64,000 nucleotides of DNA, taken from NCBI GenBank assembly GCA_905221605.1, contig CAJNDS010002251.1, positions 237,501-301,500 of the forward strand, given 5' to 3'. The position numbers were made by a program, and so were the translations under genes. This document shows positions 23,761 to 35,617 of the stretch, in pieces; position 1 is the first letter of the stretch, and every line of letters begins with the position of its first letter. Below the pieces are notes generated by a model, which worked only from the letters and a program-made list of their open reading frames with translations, was not told where the DNA came from and ran no database searches. This DNA comes from Symbiodinium natans (taxonomy: Eukaryota; Sar; Dinophyceae; Suessiales; Symbiodiniaceae).

Positions 23761-25614
23761 TTCGCCGGGTGACATCTTGCAGCCTCATGGCCATGGGCTG
23801 AGAGCTTATGGGTTTAGGGATTAGAGTTTAGGGTTTCGAGGGGGTTGCTTGGGAACGGATCAGAATTCAAAAATCGCGGCCCACGCGAACGTGTCAGTGG
23901 AGGTTCAACCCTGATACTTTCAAACCCTACTGGCCTCGGGTTGAGGGCCTAGACCTAAACCCTAAACCTAAACCCTAGACATCACCTCTCCCCGCCTCCC
24001 GAATTGCAGCTCCCTGTTTGATGCCAAACTATCTCGAATGAGTATGCAAGGCAGAACACGAAGGAGCCTCCCAAACCGAACAAAAATTGCAAGGACCCAC
24101 AAATGGCGGCACAGGCAGGTCACATGTCAGGCTAGTCAGGCACAAAAGCCTGTAACCATCAGAGGCAGGATCTCGATGGAAATTTGGCATGAGTATATAG
24201 TATAACCCATACCCACCCCCCCCCCCCCCCCCCCCAAGGGTTTATATAAGGCTTCTCCGATCTACACTCACCAAGAACCACAAGAAAAACCCTACACCCT
24301 AAACTTAACACCCTAAACCCTAAACCCTAAACCCTAAACCCCAAACCCCAAACCCTAAACCCGACCTCGTCTGAGTTCCTGGCCACTGCTTGACAGTACG
24401 CACTTCAGCCACCGGCTTCATCAAGGCCTCACATGTCCAAATCCCCTTAGGGTTTAGGGTTTAGGGTTTAGGGTTTAGGTGAGGATGAACACTGACCCTT
24501 GAATGCCGAACCAAGGTTTCTGCGTCTCCGCTCGATGCTGGGCCCCCCTGTTATAGTTGTACTTGGAGGTTCATCGTGTTTATTAACCAATGATAACTGT
24601 ACTTTGAACCCCTAAACCTTAAAGCCCCTAAACTAAGTCCCTGAACCCCCTACTTGAAGGTTCATGGTATTTGTGAACCAATGATAACTGTACTTGCAAC
24701 CCAGATTACAACCGTACTCGGCCACTTAAGGGGCTTATAAGTGGGTTAAAAGTACAGTTAGAACTGGTTAGCAAGCACCATGAACCTCCAAGTAGGACCC
24801 TGAAATGAACAAAAAACAGATTCCAAGCTTCTTAAGACGCCTGCTCAGGCGTAGGGTGAATGAAAAGCTGACTGAGGAGTTCTGTCAGGGTTTCAGGTAT
24901 AGGGTTTAGGCTGCAGGAGGCCAAACTAAACAGAACAAAACTTGAATTGTAAGATGGCTGTTTAAAACCGAATAAATCTCGGACAAAAAGCGAAGAGCCC
25001 CAACAACCCTACCATAACCCTAGAAACCCCAATCACCCTAACATACCTAATGACCCTACTACAGGCCAAGTAACCCAAATAACCCCAATATCCCCCTAAC
25101 CCGAATACACCTAATCACCTAAGAACCACCTAAGACCCTCTTTACCTGCAGTTTTATGAGTTCTGCCTAAATAATTTAAGGGTAGTAACCACTAAACTGT
25201 AGGTAAGTAGAGTCCAGGAACAACCGCCTAAACCCTAAACCCTGCACCCTAAACCCTAAACCCTAAACCCAAACCCTCTACCCTCTAAACCCTAAACCCT
25301 AAACCCGAACAACCCTAAGAGCTCCCACTGAGCTCTCGGCCGTTTGCGGAGCCACTGTACGGGTACAGGGGGTCGTCGGACGGGAACAAATGACCTGAAA
25401 ACCCCAAACCCTAAACCCTAAATCCGAAACCCTAAACCTAAACGTCCTGAAACTCCAATCGGTTTTGGGCTTCCATAGAGTTGGCCCTCCCTTATCATAA
25501 GCACAACCAGAAGGGGCCCAAGCTGTACTTGAAGTACCATAGCTTTGGCTAAAATTCTTTCGATCCTCTTGAGGGCTTTCGGCATGTTTCTCGTGTTGTT
25601 TCCTCTGGTTGAGG
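23761..25614 (-). CDS. Minus-strand spliced gene 6 (7 exons), function unknown
   Basis: Exons: 25614-25538, 25527-25508, 25394-25314, 24445-24366, 24131-24097, 24032-23986, 23797-23761, all joinable in phase. The first reads LNQRKQHEKHAESPQEDRKN, the third VICSRPTTPCTRTVAPQTAE, the fourth GIWTCEALMKPVAEVRTVKQ. The donor GTCGGGTTTAGGG after 24366 runs into a telomeric tract. A further possible exon at 23910-23857 breaks phase and was left out. Family B elements occupy the intron 25313-24446. Low-complexity charged N-terminal part; no family was recognised. Confidence 0.58.
24560..24794. mobile_element. Family B TIR element (copy 3) with a truncated second copy
   Basis: Full copy 24651-24794 (TACTTGAAGGTTCATGG to CATGAACCTCCAAGTA). 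Bases 24560-24606 repeat only its left arm (TACTTGGAGGTTCATCG). Confidence 0.75.
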
Positions 25615-25804
25615 CTTCAGTGGTTTAGTTTCTTGCTGGATTCCCTAAACCCTAGACCCTGAGATGCATTCACGGGTCTCAGCGTCGGGTTTCGGATTTA
25701 GGGTTTAGGGTCGACTCCTAACCCTAAACCCTAAACCCTAAACCCTAAACCCTAAACCCTAAACCCTAAACCCGAAACCCTAAATGGCCCTTTAAACCCT
25801 GAAC

Positions 25805-25855
25805 CCTGGAATGAAGGTCGAGCAGCGTCGTCAAAGCCAACCTCACCAGCAGGAC
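25805..25855 (-). CDS. Minus-strand exon
   Basis: Acceptor GAATTGCCTGACAG and donor GTTCAGGG; 17 codons VLLVRLALTTLLDLHSR, hydrophobic. Not in phase with 25614 directly. Confidence 0.45.
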
Positions 25856-26464
25856 CTGTCAGGCAATTCCAGGATTTCAAAAGCTTAGGGGTTTTTGCGG
25901 GTTCTAGGGTGTCTAGGGATTAAGGCTTATAGGTTTAAGGTTTACAGGGTTTAGGAGTTTACAGGGTTTAGAGGGTTTGAAGGGTTGAAAAGGGCGCTGG
26001 GCTTCCCAGGACCCATGGTTTCAGAGGCGTTTAACCCTAAACCCTGAACCCTTAAACCCTTAACCCCTAAACCCCTGAGCCCCTAAACCCATAAACCCTA
26101 AACCCTAAACCCTAAACCGTAAACCCTAAACCCTAAACCCTAAACCCTAAACCCTAAACCCTGAACCCCTGAACCCCTGAGCCCCTAACCCTTAAACCCC
26201 AAAGCCCTGGTCCCAAATTTGGAAGGACTTGGGTTTGAAGCGTTCAGGATTTGATTTTAATGATTCCGAATTCAATTCTGAAAGAACTCAACTAAGTAGC
26301 AAAGCCTACACTGTCGCACACCCGCCCTGGTAGCCCAAATAGGGGCTGTGGGGTTTAGGCTCGGGCGTTAGGGAAGATTATGCTACAAACGCAATGCCTC
26401 CCAAGAGAAGGGGTAAATCTAAACCCTAAACCCTAAATCCTAAATCCTGAAGCCTGAATCCTAA

Positions 26465-26558
26465 ATAAACCCTAAACCCTAAACCCTAAACCCTAAACCC
26501 TAAACCCTAAACCCTAAACCCTAAACCCTAAACCCTAAACCCTAAACCCTAAACCCTA
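26465..26558 (-). repeat. CCCTAAA tract
   Basis: Thirteen perfect C-strand units ending at exon 26622-26560, whose donor GTAGGGTTT is the tract itself. Further C tracts lie at 25720-25790 and 26091-26163. Confidence 0.95.
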
Positions 26559-26561
26559 CCC

Positions 26562-29500
26562 TTATGAGCCACGGCGGCCTGATCGAAGCGTTTGCATTTC
26601 GAAGCGGGCTCCTGCGCGGAACCTGAGGCGTGGACGCCCCCGTTCAGGGTTTAGGGTTTAGGGTTCAGGGTTTAGGGTTTAGGGCTTAGGGCTCAGGGCT
26701 TAGGGCTCAGGGCTTCGGATGGTTAAGGTATGGGGTAATTGAGTAGTTTGGGGTTAAAGCTTGGGGTTCAGGGCAAACCCTAAACCCTAAACCCTAAACC
26801 CTAAACCTTAGACCCTAAACCCTAAGCCCTAAACCCTAAACCCTAAACCCTAAACCCTGAACCCTAAACCCTAAACCCTAAACCCTAAACCCTAAACCCT
26901 AAACCCTGAACCCTACTGGTGTTGGATTTCGCGTGGCCAAACCTCCTTAGAGTAACCGGCCCATCCTCGGGCTGCCTATCCCTCCCCAAGGGTCCCATGT
27001 ACCTTGGCTTAGGGTTTAGGGTTTAGGGTTTAGGGTTTAGGGTTTAGGGTTTAGGGTTTAGGGTTTAGGGTTTAGGGTTTAGGGTTTAGGGCTTAGGGTT
27101 TAGGGTCTAAGGTTTAGGGTTTAGGGTTTAGGGTTCAGGGTTTAGGGTTTAGGGGTTAGGGCTTAGGGTTTAGGGTTCAGGGTTTAGGGTTTAGGGTTTA
27201 GGGTTTAGGGTTCAGGGTTTAGGGTTTAGGGCTTAGGGCTCAGGGCTTAGGGTTTAGGGCTATGTACCCGCAGGAGTGGACATGCAAATGAAGACTGCTT
27301 GGGGCCGTCACGTCTAAAAGGTTGTTTCATGCTCTGGGAATACCCCAGACCCTCAACTCTAAACTCTACCTGTATCCCCAATTGCCTGCAGTTTAGTGGA
27401 AATTGCCCCTTAATTAATAGGCAGAACCCATAAAACAGTAGGTTTTTTTGGGGTGGGGGGGGGTTACAGGCAAACCCTAAACCCCCCTACACCGAAACCC
27501 TAAACCCAAAACCCCACAAACGCCCTACACCCTAAACCCCTGAACCCTGACATCCTAACCGAATCAAAACCCAAACCCTAAACCCTAAAACCCTAAACCC
27601 TAAACCCCTAAACCCTAAACCCCTAAACCCTAAACCCCAAACCCTAAACCCTAAACCCTAAATCCTAAACCCCTGGCCAAGCTCCGCGCTGGTCTGGCCG
27701 AGCGGCCTCCGGGCGCAAGTTTGCGGTGCTGAGGTTTGGGGTTTAGGGTTTAGGGTTTGGGGTTTGGGGTTTGGGGTTTGGGGTTTAGGGTTTAGGGTTT
27801 AGGGTTTGGGGTTTAGGGTTTGGGGTTTAGGGTTTAGGGTTTGGGGTTTAGGGTTATAAGAGCCTCCCCCCGCCCGCTCTCTGCGGCTGCAGACTGAAGG
27901 CTCCACCCCTATAGTAGCAGAAGAGTTTCTGGAATGACGCGTTTTATAGTCTGGGGATGGGTACCATACCAACCCTAACTACGGGCTTGGGCCCCCAAAA
28001 CCCCTAAACCCCAAAACCCTATAAACCCTAAACCCGAAATTTGTAACCCTAAACCCTAAACCCTACATTAACCCCAAGGAACCCCCGAACTCCCTGCGGC
28101 GATCCGATCCTGCCGCGCACGCCGCCATCGGCCACGGCTGGCGCCATCCAGGGGCGAAGGCCTGAGCTAGCTTGAGGGTTTAGGGTTTAGGGTTTAGGGG
28201 ATTCAGGATCTGTAGCCCCACAAGGGATTGTTCCCCTTTCTATACTTGATGGAGCTGGGAGCCCCAAACCCTCAACCCTGAACCCTCCACCCTCCACCCC
28301 AACCCCTCAACCCTGAACCCTAAAATCCGACCTCTATGTAAGCTGGCAGCTTCACGTTGGGCCTAAGGCGGGCTTAGAAAGCGTTGTAGGTTCTGAGGTT
28401 TAGGATGAACCTCGCCAGCAAGCGCGAATTCAATGCAATATTGGAAGTCATGTTGAGTCCAGCACGTTAAGCTCTAAACCCTAAACCCCAAACCCCCCCA
28501 AACCCTAAACCCTAAACACTAAACCCTAAAGCCTACTGCAACACCCTGAACCCTCAACGTGAACGTGGAGGCCATACCCTACACCCTAAACCCTAGGACC
28601 CACCTAAACCCCAGCAGCAGACAATTGTAAGCAAAGCTGTGTCCCCGGCATCAGCCTCTCCACTGGGGAGCAATTCTTTTGCCTATCACACACACACACA
28701 CACAGGGCTTGGGGTCTCTGGCTGAGGGTTTAGGGCTCTAAATTGCCCTAAGCCCTATAAACCCCTCAACTAGACTCTTTCGGGTCAAGCTACCTGCACT
28801 GTAGGAAGTGTTTGGGTGCAGCTGCGGTGCCACCCTCGGCCCTCAACCTTCAACCCTCGACCCTAAACCCAAAACCCAAACCCCCAAACCCTAAACCTAA
28901 ACCCCAAACCCTAAACCAAAACCCTATACCCTCCTTAAGTTAATCGTTGGGGGCTCCCTCTCGACTTCTCGTACAAGGATCCCTTCTTGAACTTCAAGGA
29001 AGATTCTTCGCGTCATACTTAGGGTGCCGGTGCTTCTTCCGTGAAATCATATTCTGGATCTCTGATTGAACCCCTCAGTTCTTAAATATCAGGGAATACG
29101 GAAGTCCTCAATCCACAGAACCCTCCGATTGCAAGCCCCCAAAACTAAACCCTATACCCTAAACCCTAGAACCCTAGAACCCTAGAACCCTGAACCCTGA
29201 ACCCTAAACCCTAAACCCTAAACCCTAAACCCTAAACCCTAAACCTCCCATCGTCCGTGCCTCTGAGCAGTTGGGGAGGGCGACTGCGCAGCGCCGGCGA
29301 CCTTATCAGTCTATCGCCTTTCGGGATTTGTGCTAAGTGCTTTTTGGGCTTTTTGAGTCGGCTCTAGAGTCGGTTTAGGGTTTAGGGTTTAGGGTTTAGG
29401 GTTTAGGGCTTAGGGTTTAGGGTTTAGGGTTTAGGGTTTAGGGTGTAGGGTTTAGGGTTTAAAGCTTAGGGCTTAAGGGGGTTTAGGGTCTTCCAGGGCC

Positions 29501-31360
29501 TTCAGAGCCTTCAGGGCCTTTAGGCGGTTCGGCCTCAGAGTACCCAGTAGACTCTAAAACCTAAACCCTAAACCCTATAAACCCTAAACCCTAAACCCTT
29601 AGCACTAAACCATAAACCACTTGCCTTTCTGAGAGCCGGACGGGCGACCCCGATGCGCGACCTAGGCATGGGTGAGGTCGGGGAAACTCAGTCATCTTGG
29701 GGCTTGGGGTTTAGGGTTTGGGGTTTAAGGTTCGGGGTTTGGGGTTCGGGGTTTAGGGTTTGGGGTTTAGGGTTCAGGGTTGTTTAGGGTTTAGGGACAG
29801 AACCACGCCTTTACAAAGCCAGTTTCAACATGACCAGTGTGCCAAAACCCAAAAACTTAAACCCTGTAAACCCTAAACAATAAACTCAACCTGACACCTG
29901 ATCCCGGAAAAAATGAAACATGAACCGGCCCGTCCCTAAGTAGGCGCCTAGGAGCGGATGTTTACACTCCATGGGAACTTCAAGGAAGCAGAACGCTAAA
30001 CATACGTAACAAGCTACCGCTCGAGATCCTAGAAACACTGAACCCCTGAAAACGGTAACACGCTAGAACAACATTGGGGAACACAAGCAACTCTGAAGAC
30101 CCTAGCTAATTAGCCCCGAACCCGCAAAAAACAAAGGCCTGAGGCCCTTAAACCCTCTCAAGCCCTAAACCTTTAGCCCCAAAACCCTGAATCTCTGAAC
30201 CCTCCATCCCTAACCCCTTCCGATATTCACCCTAAACCCTAAACCCTAAACCCTAAACCCTAAACCCTAAACCCTAAACCCTACTTTTTCAATTTTAGGC
30301 AGGTCGGGAGCTGAGGCGGGCGGCTTTCACATCGGCCCTGGCCAGCAATGCCCTCGGCGCGGTCCTTCGAAAGAAAGAACTTGGAGGGTTCAGTTTGGGG
30401 TTTAGGGTTTATAGGGTTTATATGGTTTATATGGGCTTATAGGGTTTATAGGGTTTACAGGGTTTATAGGGTTTATAGGGTTTATAGGGTTTATAGGGTT
30501 TATAGGGTTTATAGGGTTCATAGGGGTTTATAGGGTTTATAGGGCCTATCGGGTTTGTAGGGTTTGCAGGGTTCATAGGGTTTATAGGGTTTATAGGGTT
30601 TAGGGTAAAGGTTAGTTTGGGGTTTATGGCTTAGAGTAAGATTTAGGGTATAGAGCTAAGGGTATGCGGAGACCCCAAACAGATTTAAAGTCCAGGAGCC
30701 ATCTAAGCAAACTGAGCCATGAACATGTAAACCTATTTGGGGTTACTTTCATGGGATTATAGTATTTAGGGTTTAGGGGTTTAGGGGTACATGGTCCCTT
30801 AGCATGGGCCCTGAAATGGGGGCCCCCTGCAGAACCCAAGCGCCCATACTTCAGGACCCTGTAGAGGAGGCAAGGGAACATATAAAGGGCCCATGAAACT
30901 ACCCTTAGATTTGTCGAAGTTCAGACCCTAGAAACCCCATAACCTCTATAACACCGTATGAACCCTGAAAGCCCCAAACAATGTAAGTAACACAACACCC
31001 CATGAGCCCCAGAGCATCAAGCCTCTTGTGTCTAGAGCCTGGATCAGTGACCCTGGCCCAAGTTTCCGTGGAGCACTTGTGGCCCCACCGCCCCAAGGAC
31101 TTGCAGCTGCAACTGCAGTCACGCGGCCGTCTTAGTCCGCGAGTGAAAACTGATGCAGCAAAAAATCTGCTGCACCCACTAACACCTTCCTCCCCTTAAA
31201 CAACTGAGAGCTATCCAACAGCACCCTAAACCCTAAGCCCTAAACCCTAAATCCTAAACCCTAAACCCTAAACCCTAAACCCTAAACCCCAAACCCTAAA
31301 CCCTAAACCCAACCTTGCTCTTGGGGCATCCTTAGGACTCCACGAGACTGCACGGACGAC
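26562..31360 (-). CDS. Minus-strand spliced gene 7 (11 exons to a stop), function unknown
   Basis: Exons: 31360-31314, 29661-29618, 29301-29245, 28834-28794, 28675-28623, 28471-28411, 28362-28332, 28161-28083, 27728-27671, 26971-26943 and 26622 to TAA at 26564-26562. All ten junctions can be kept in phase. The first exon reads VVRAVSWSPKDAPRA between acceptor CCCATGCAG and donor GTTGGGTTTA. Exon 28471 is open in one frame only (LTCWTQHDFQYCIEFALAGE). Donors after 29245, 27671 and 26560 are telomeric (GTTTAGGG, GTTTAGG, GTAGGGTTT). Other exons are open in several frames, and exon 26622 reads SAQEPASKCKRFDQAAVAHK in another frame, so the stop is uncertain. Confidence 0.55.
26776..26912 (-). repeat. 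CCCTAAA tract
   Basis: About 19 C-strand units with single-base variants (CCTTAGACC, CCCTAAG, CCCTGAA), between exons 26971 and 26622. Confidence 0.95.
27005..27262 (+). repeat. Long TTTAGGG tract with TTCAGGG and TTTAGGGC variants
   Basis: About 36 units. Variant units (TTCAGGG, GCTTAGGG) recur in blocks, suggesting internal duplication. It lies in an intron of gene 7. Confidence 0.95.
30400..30607 (+). repeat. TTTATAGGG nonamer array
   Basis: About twenty 9-bp units with variants; opposite-strand counterpart of the array at 2325. Upstream, 30303-30390 is a possible plus-strand exon or antisense shadow. Confidence 0.95.
30782..30908. mobile_element. Family C TIR element, copy with damaged left tip
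   Basis: GGGTACATGGTCCCTTAGCA to GGGCCCATGAAACTACCCTT; directly preceded by TTTAGGGGTTTAGGGG units. Confidence 0.75.
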
Positions 31361-31379
31361 CTGCATGGGTTTTGATGTT

Positions 31380-31990
31380 TAGGGGTTGAGGGGTTTAGGG
31401 TTTAGGGTTTAGGGCTTAGGGTTTAGGGTTGAGGGGTTTAGGGTTTAGGGTTTAGGGGTTTAGGGGTTTAGGGTTTAGGGTTTAGGGTTTAGGTTTAGGG
31501 TTTTAGGGTTTTATAGGGTTGAGGGTTTAGGGTTTACGGTTTTAGGGTTTGGGTTTCAGGGTTTAGGGGTTTAGGGTTTTAGGGTTTAGGGGTTTAGGGT
31601 TTAGGGTTTAGGGGTTTAGGGTTTAGGGTTAGGGTTTTATATGGGTTGAGGGTTTAGGGTTTACGGTTTTAGGGTTTGGGTTTTGCGGTTTTAGGGGTTT
31701 AGGGTTTTAGGGTTTCAGGGTTTGAGGGTTTAGGGTTTAGGGTTTGGGGTGTGGGTTTCAGGGTTTAGGGGTTTAGGGTTTTAGGGTTTCAGGGTTTAGG
31801 GTTTAGGGTTTAGGGTTTAGGGTTTAGGGTTTGGGTTTAGGGTCTTTGGTTTAGGGTTTAGGGTTTAGGGATTTCGGGTTTAGGGGTTTAGGGTGCACGG
31901 TTTGAGGGTTCAGGGTTTTAGGGTTAAGGGTGCAGGGTTTTGGGGTTTTAGGGTTGAGAGTGCAGGGCTCTTTTCTGTTTAGGGTTTAAG
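31380..31990 (+). repeat. Long degenerate TTTAGGG tract
   Basis: About 600 bp mixing TTTAGGG, TTTTAGGG and TTTTAGGGG units, with two internal segments (about 31495 and 31640) that repeat each other. The longest such tract in the window. Confidence 0.95.
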
Positions 31991-32210
31991 GGTGCAGGGT
32001 TTAGAGTTCTAGGCTTTAGGGTCGTAGCCTATAGGGTTTAGGCTGCAGCATTTGGGGCTTCAGCGATTTCGGTGTTTTAGCGTTTTAGGGTTTTGGGGCT
32101 TGGGGTTTCGGGTTTAGGGTATTCTTTGTTTGCAGGGGCTGGCTCGACGCCATCATCAGGGTACTCTGCAATAGAAGCCGCATTTGGCAACTTGGGTTCC
32201 TTAAGGGTAC

Positions 32211-33531
32211 TATATCATGTGGTGCATAGCCCTGTTCTGCTAGCCGACTCAAACCCTACACCCATAACCCTAAACCCTTAAACCCACACGGTAAAACCCT
32301 AAAACGAAACCCTGCACATTTGACTCTAAACCCTAAAACCCTAAAACCTAGCCCTCAAACCCTAAGCCCTAAACTCCAAACCCTAAAACCCTAAAACCCG
32401 AAAGCCCTAAAGCCCTACACCGCCTCTCTCAGTACATAGGGTTGCGCACTCATATAGGGGCCTTAATGATTAGAACAGGGTTTTGGGGGGTTAGAAGAGT
32501 ATAATTATACAAGGACCCTAAGGGAATACTATTGAGCTGTTCTGGAGCCTAAACCCGAAACCCTAAACCCTCAACCCTAAACCCCAAACCCTAAACCCCT
32601 TCCGACCCCTAGATTACACCGCCTCTCTCAGTACATCGGGTTGTGCACGAGATCTCCGCCGAGCGCTTGCGCTGCAAAACATGAGTCTCCAGCCTGGGAT
32701 GTTTGCTTGGTGCGGGGGCCTGAGCTGTTCTGGCTAAACCCTAAACCCCAAACCCTAAACCCCAAACCCCAAACCCTAACCCCTAAACCGCTAAACCGCT
32801 AAACCCTAAACCCCAAAACCTTACTAGGTTCCCAAGCACAATCCAGGAATGAAAGCAGTGCCGTTTTGGGGTGCATCAGCGAGGCTAACTTTTTGGGGAG
32901 GCAGAACTTTACTGCAGGCTCCTTTCTGTGTGTTTAGGGTTAGGGATCAGGGTTTAAGGGGCTTAGGGTTTAGGATTCTAGGGTTCAGGGGATTTAGGGT
33001 TTGAGGTTGTAGGGTGTAGGGGGTTTAGGGTTTATAGGGCTGCGGGGCTACCGTGAAACAGGCCCTCAAGTACACGACCGATAGCTGGGCAACTAGAATG
33101 TTAGGGTTCGCCAACCTCTGAAAGAAATCCTTACGAAGATACTTAAGCCAGATAAGAGGGACGGGGGGCCAGTCGCAGAGTAGGGGTCGCAGATGGAGCC
33201 AAAAAGGGCACATCATTGAGATCAAGCCATCATACAGAACACCATACACCCTAAACCCGAAATGGGGATGTACGAAAATAGGGGACCCCCAAGAATTTCG
33301 GATCGGATAGTAGGATCCCCTTGTAATAAGGACCCGAACGAGGTACCCGGAATATCGTAAACCCCATATAGGAGCCTTACCCTGAACCCTAAACCCTAAA
33401 CCCTAAACCCTAAACCCTAAACCCCCAAATATCCCAAGGTCCCACCTGATTTGGGGAGCGGGTCCAGGCCTTTCGGGCTTCAGGCTTCATGGTCTCAGGT
33501 GTGGGGCACCGAGTGGCTGCTTCGCACCAAC
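32211..33531 (-). CDS. Minus-strand spliced gene 8 (5 exons), function unknown
   Basis: Exons: 33531-33446, 33117-33052, 32906-32825, 32719-32649, 32239-32211, all in phase. Exon 33531 is open in one frame only (includes ATRCPTPETMKPEARKAW) with donor GTGGGAC. Exon 33117 has acceptor GATTTCTTTCAG and donor GTAGCC, RLANPNILVAQLSVVYLRAC. Exon 32906 has donor GTAAGGT and reads FCLPKKLASLMHPKTALLSF, hydrophobic. Exon 32719 gives PRTKQTSQAGDSCFAAQALG. Ends are undefined; no family was recognised. Confidence 0.62.
32452..32536 (+). mobile_element. Family G repeat copy
   Basis: GGGGCCTTAATGATTAGAAC, GGGTTTTGGGGGGTTAGAAG, then GACCCTAAGGGAATACTATT; matches 43062 and 46169. Confidence 0.6.
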
Positions 33532-33767
33532 CTTCGGCCGTGTGCAAGGAATGAGAGGTTTCGGGTTTAGGGTTTAGGGTTTAGGGTTCAGGGTTTAGGG
33601 TTTAGGGTTTAGGGTTTAGGGTTCAGGGTTTAGGGTTTAGGGTTCAGGGTTTAGGGCTCGCTGAGGCTTGTAGGGTTTAGGGCTTTAGGGAGCCTTAACA
33701 CCGAAGACCCTAAAACCCTTCAGCCCACAAAGGGAAGGATTCTGTTCATTCATACCACCCCCCCCCC

Positions 33768-33892
33768 TACAGGGTGGGGCCCTCTTACTATACTAACTGT
33801 AGTTAAGGGACTTATAACCTAACTTAGGGTCCTTATAACCCAATTTAGGGCCCTTATAACTCTACTTATAACTAGGGGGCCCCACCCTGTAG
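33768..33892 (+). mobile_element. Family E TIR element, near-identical to 43294
   Basis: TACAGGGTGGGGCCCTCTTA to CTAGGGGGCCCCACCCTGTA. Differs from the copy at 43294 at about two positions in 124. It sits beside a C run. Confidence 0.9.
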
Positions 33893-33984
33893 GTTCCCCC
33901 CTTAATTAGCCTTAAGTATCCCTAAGTAGCCTTAATAATGGGGGGAACCTCGGGGTGGTAGCATAGAGGGGGTAGTAGGGGCAC

Positions 33985-34126
33985 CCATGAACCGACCGAA
34001 AGGGTTTCTTGCTCCTCCAACAGCAAGGGAATACAACACTTGATATCAGATCTTCGTGCCTCCTCGAGAAAACGGGCGCGTATACTGCAACGCTGTACAT
34101 AGACAACACGGCTGAACCCGAAGTAC
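33985..34126 (-). CDS. Minus-strand exon of 47 codons
   Basis: Acceptor GTGTGCAAAACAG and donor GTGCCC. The open frame includes GFSRVVYVQRCSIRARFLEE and CCIPLLLEEQETLSVG. A companion 26-nt exon is likely at 34279-34304 (AQATFKLA, donor GTGAGG). No family was recognised. Confidence 0.6.
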
Positions 34127-34668
34127 CTGTTTTGCACACCTCTTATACCCTCCCGCCGCGTCTACACAGTGCCTAAACCCTAAACTCTGAACCCTAAACT
34201 CTAAGCTCTGAACCCTAAACTCTAAACTCTAAACCCTACGAACTCAAGCCCTCAAGGCGTGTAGTCAACGTCCCTCACTGCTAGTTTGAATGTTGCCTGC
34301 GCTTCTGCTCAAATGGGGTTTCCGAAATGAGGGGGTACCTTTTTGGGGTCCTCATTATAAGGGAATCCTACTATTTGGGTCTATATTAGGGGTCGCCTAT
34401 ATTCGAAGACCCCCAAATCGTTGGAGGGACCCGTTAAGGGACCATAACTTGCAGACTTGAACATCTCATACAGGCTTGCGGTCGCCACCGTAAAACTCTG
34501 AACCCGAAACTTGAAACCCAACATCCTGAAGCCATACAGCCCTAAAACCCTGAAACCTTCAAGTATTCAGGACCAAAACGGACCAAGATAAAGAAGAGCT
34601 GCCCCTGCTAACAAGTCCGGGCAGCAACCCATCATCAAGGATTCAGGGTTGCGAGTTAGGGGCTTAAC

Positions 34669-34863
34669 GAGAGCGGGATCTTGTTCTTCGTATCTAGACA
34701 CGCTTCTTTGGCATGGAGCCAGAAAGCCAGAAGTTTCTTCGGGTTCAGGGATAAAGCCTAAAGCCTGAACCCTAAACCCTAGACCCGAAACCCCCCCCAT
34801 GGTTGAGGGTCTACAATGCGAGCGGCAGTTCAGCAGGTCGCCCATCGCTCCGACCTGGCTGAC
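34669..34863 (-). CDS. Two minus-strand exons (34863-34815, 34736-34669)
   Basis: The first has acceptor CACTTTTTCAG and donor GTAGAC and reads VSQVGAMGDLLNCRSH. The second has acceptor AACCCGAAG and donor GTTAAG and is open in two frames (KLLAFWLHAKEACLDTKNKI or TSGFLAPCQRSVSRYEEQ). They do not join directly without a stop, so an exon may be missing. Confidence 0.5.
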
Positions 34864-35293
34864 CTGAAAAAGTGCTTCGGGGCTTAGGGCTTCGGTCGGG
34901 CTTAGGGTTTAGAGTTTAGGGTTTACGGTTTAGGGCTTAGGTGGGTAGGTCGAGGAGCGTCGTCCGCTTAAATTGAGTGGTATAAGGAGGGACCCAGGGA
35001 AGGGACCCTTTTATCTTCTTCCCCTATATAACGCCCCCCCCCCCCCCATACATACCTTACATAGTCCCTTCTACCTATGTACCCAAGTCGCCCCTAAATG
35101 ACCCCTACTGTAATGAGCCCTACTCCTCAAGTGCCTCGATTAACGGTGTTTACAAGCTAGGCTGAGATGTGTCGCTAATGAGGATCCACCTAAGCACGTG
35201 TGGCCTGCTCTCCATAAGGGGCCCTTGCCGAGAAACTACCCTCTAATTGTCCTAAGGGCTTAGACTTCAAGACCTACTTTGACTTAAACTCGT

Positions 35294-35407
35294 ACCCTAA
35301 ACCCTAAACCCTAAACCCTGAACCCTAAACCCTAAACCCTAAACCCTAAACCCTAAACCCTAAACCCTAAACCCTAAACCCTAAACCCTAAACCCTAAAC
35401 CCTAAAC
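35294..35407 (-). repeat. CCCTAAA tract (about 16 units)
   Basis: Ends at exon 35482-35408, whose donor GTTTAGGG is the first unit on minus. Confidence 0.95.
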
Positions 35408-35482
35408 CCTGGCAGGCTTTCGAGCTTTGTGGTGGGTATCGGGCCTAGAGCCGATCAGAGCGAATTTGCGCTGACAGCGCCT
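35408..35482 (-). CDS. Minus-strand exon of 25 codons
   Basis: Acceptor GGGTTTTCGCAG and donor GTTTAGGG. RRCQRKFALIGSRPDTHHKA then RKPAR; phase 0 at both ends. Confidence 0.6.
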
Positions 35483-35617
35483 CTGCGAAAACCCTCAACC
35501 CTAATTACGAGTAGTAGGGCTTAGGGTTTAGGGTTAGGGTTTAGGGTTTAGGAGTTAGGGTTTAGGGTTTAGGGTTTAGGGGTTTAAGGTTTAGGGTTTA
35601 GGGTTTAGGGTTTAAAC

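Noticed and set aside
23857-23910. Extra exon of gene 6 (VEPPLTRSRGPRFLNSD)
   Set aside because: Good splice sites, but it cannot be joined in phase with its neighbours.
30303-30390. Plus-strand exon AGRELRRAAFTSALASNALG with acceptor TTTTTCAATTTTAG and donor GTTCAG
   Set aside because: Attractive, but it would be the only well-formed plus-strand exon apart from one at about 2545-2650; the minus strand is also open. Left unassigned.
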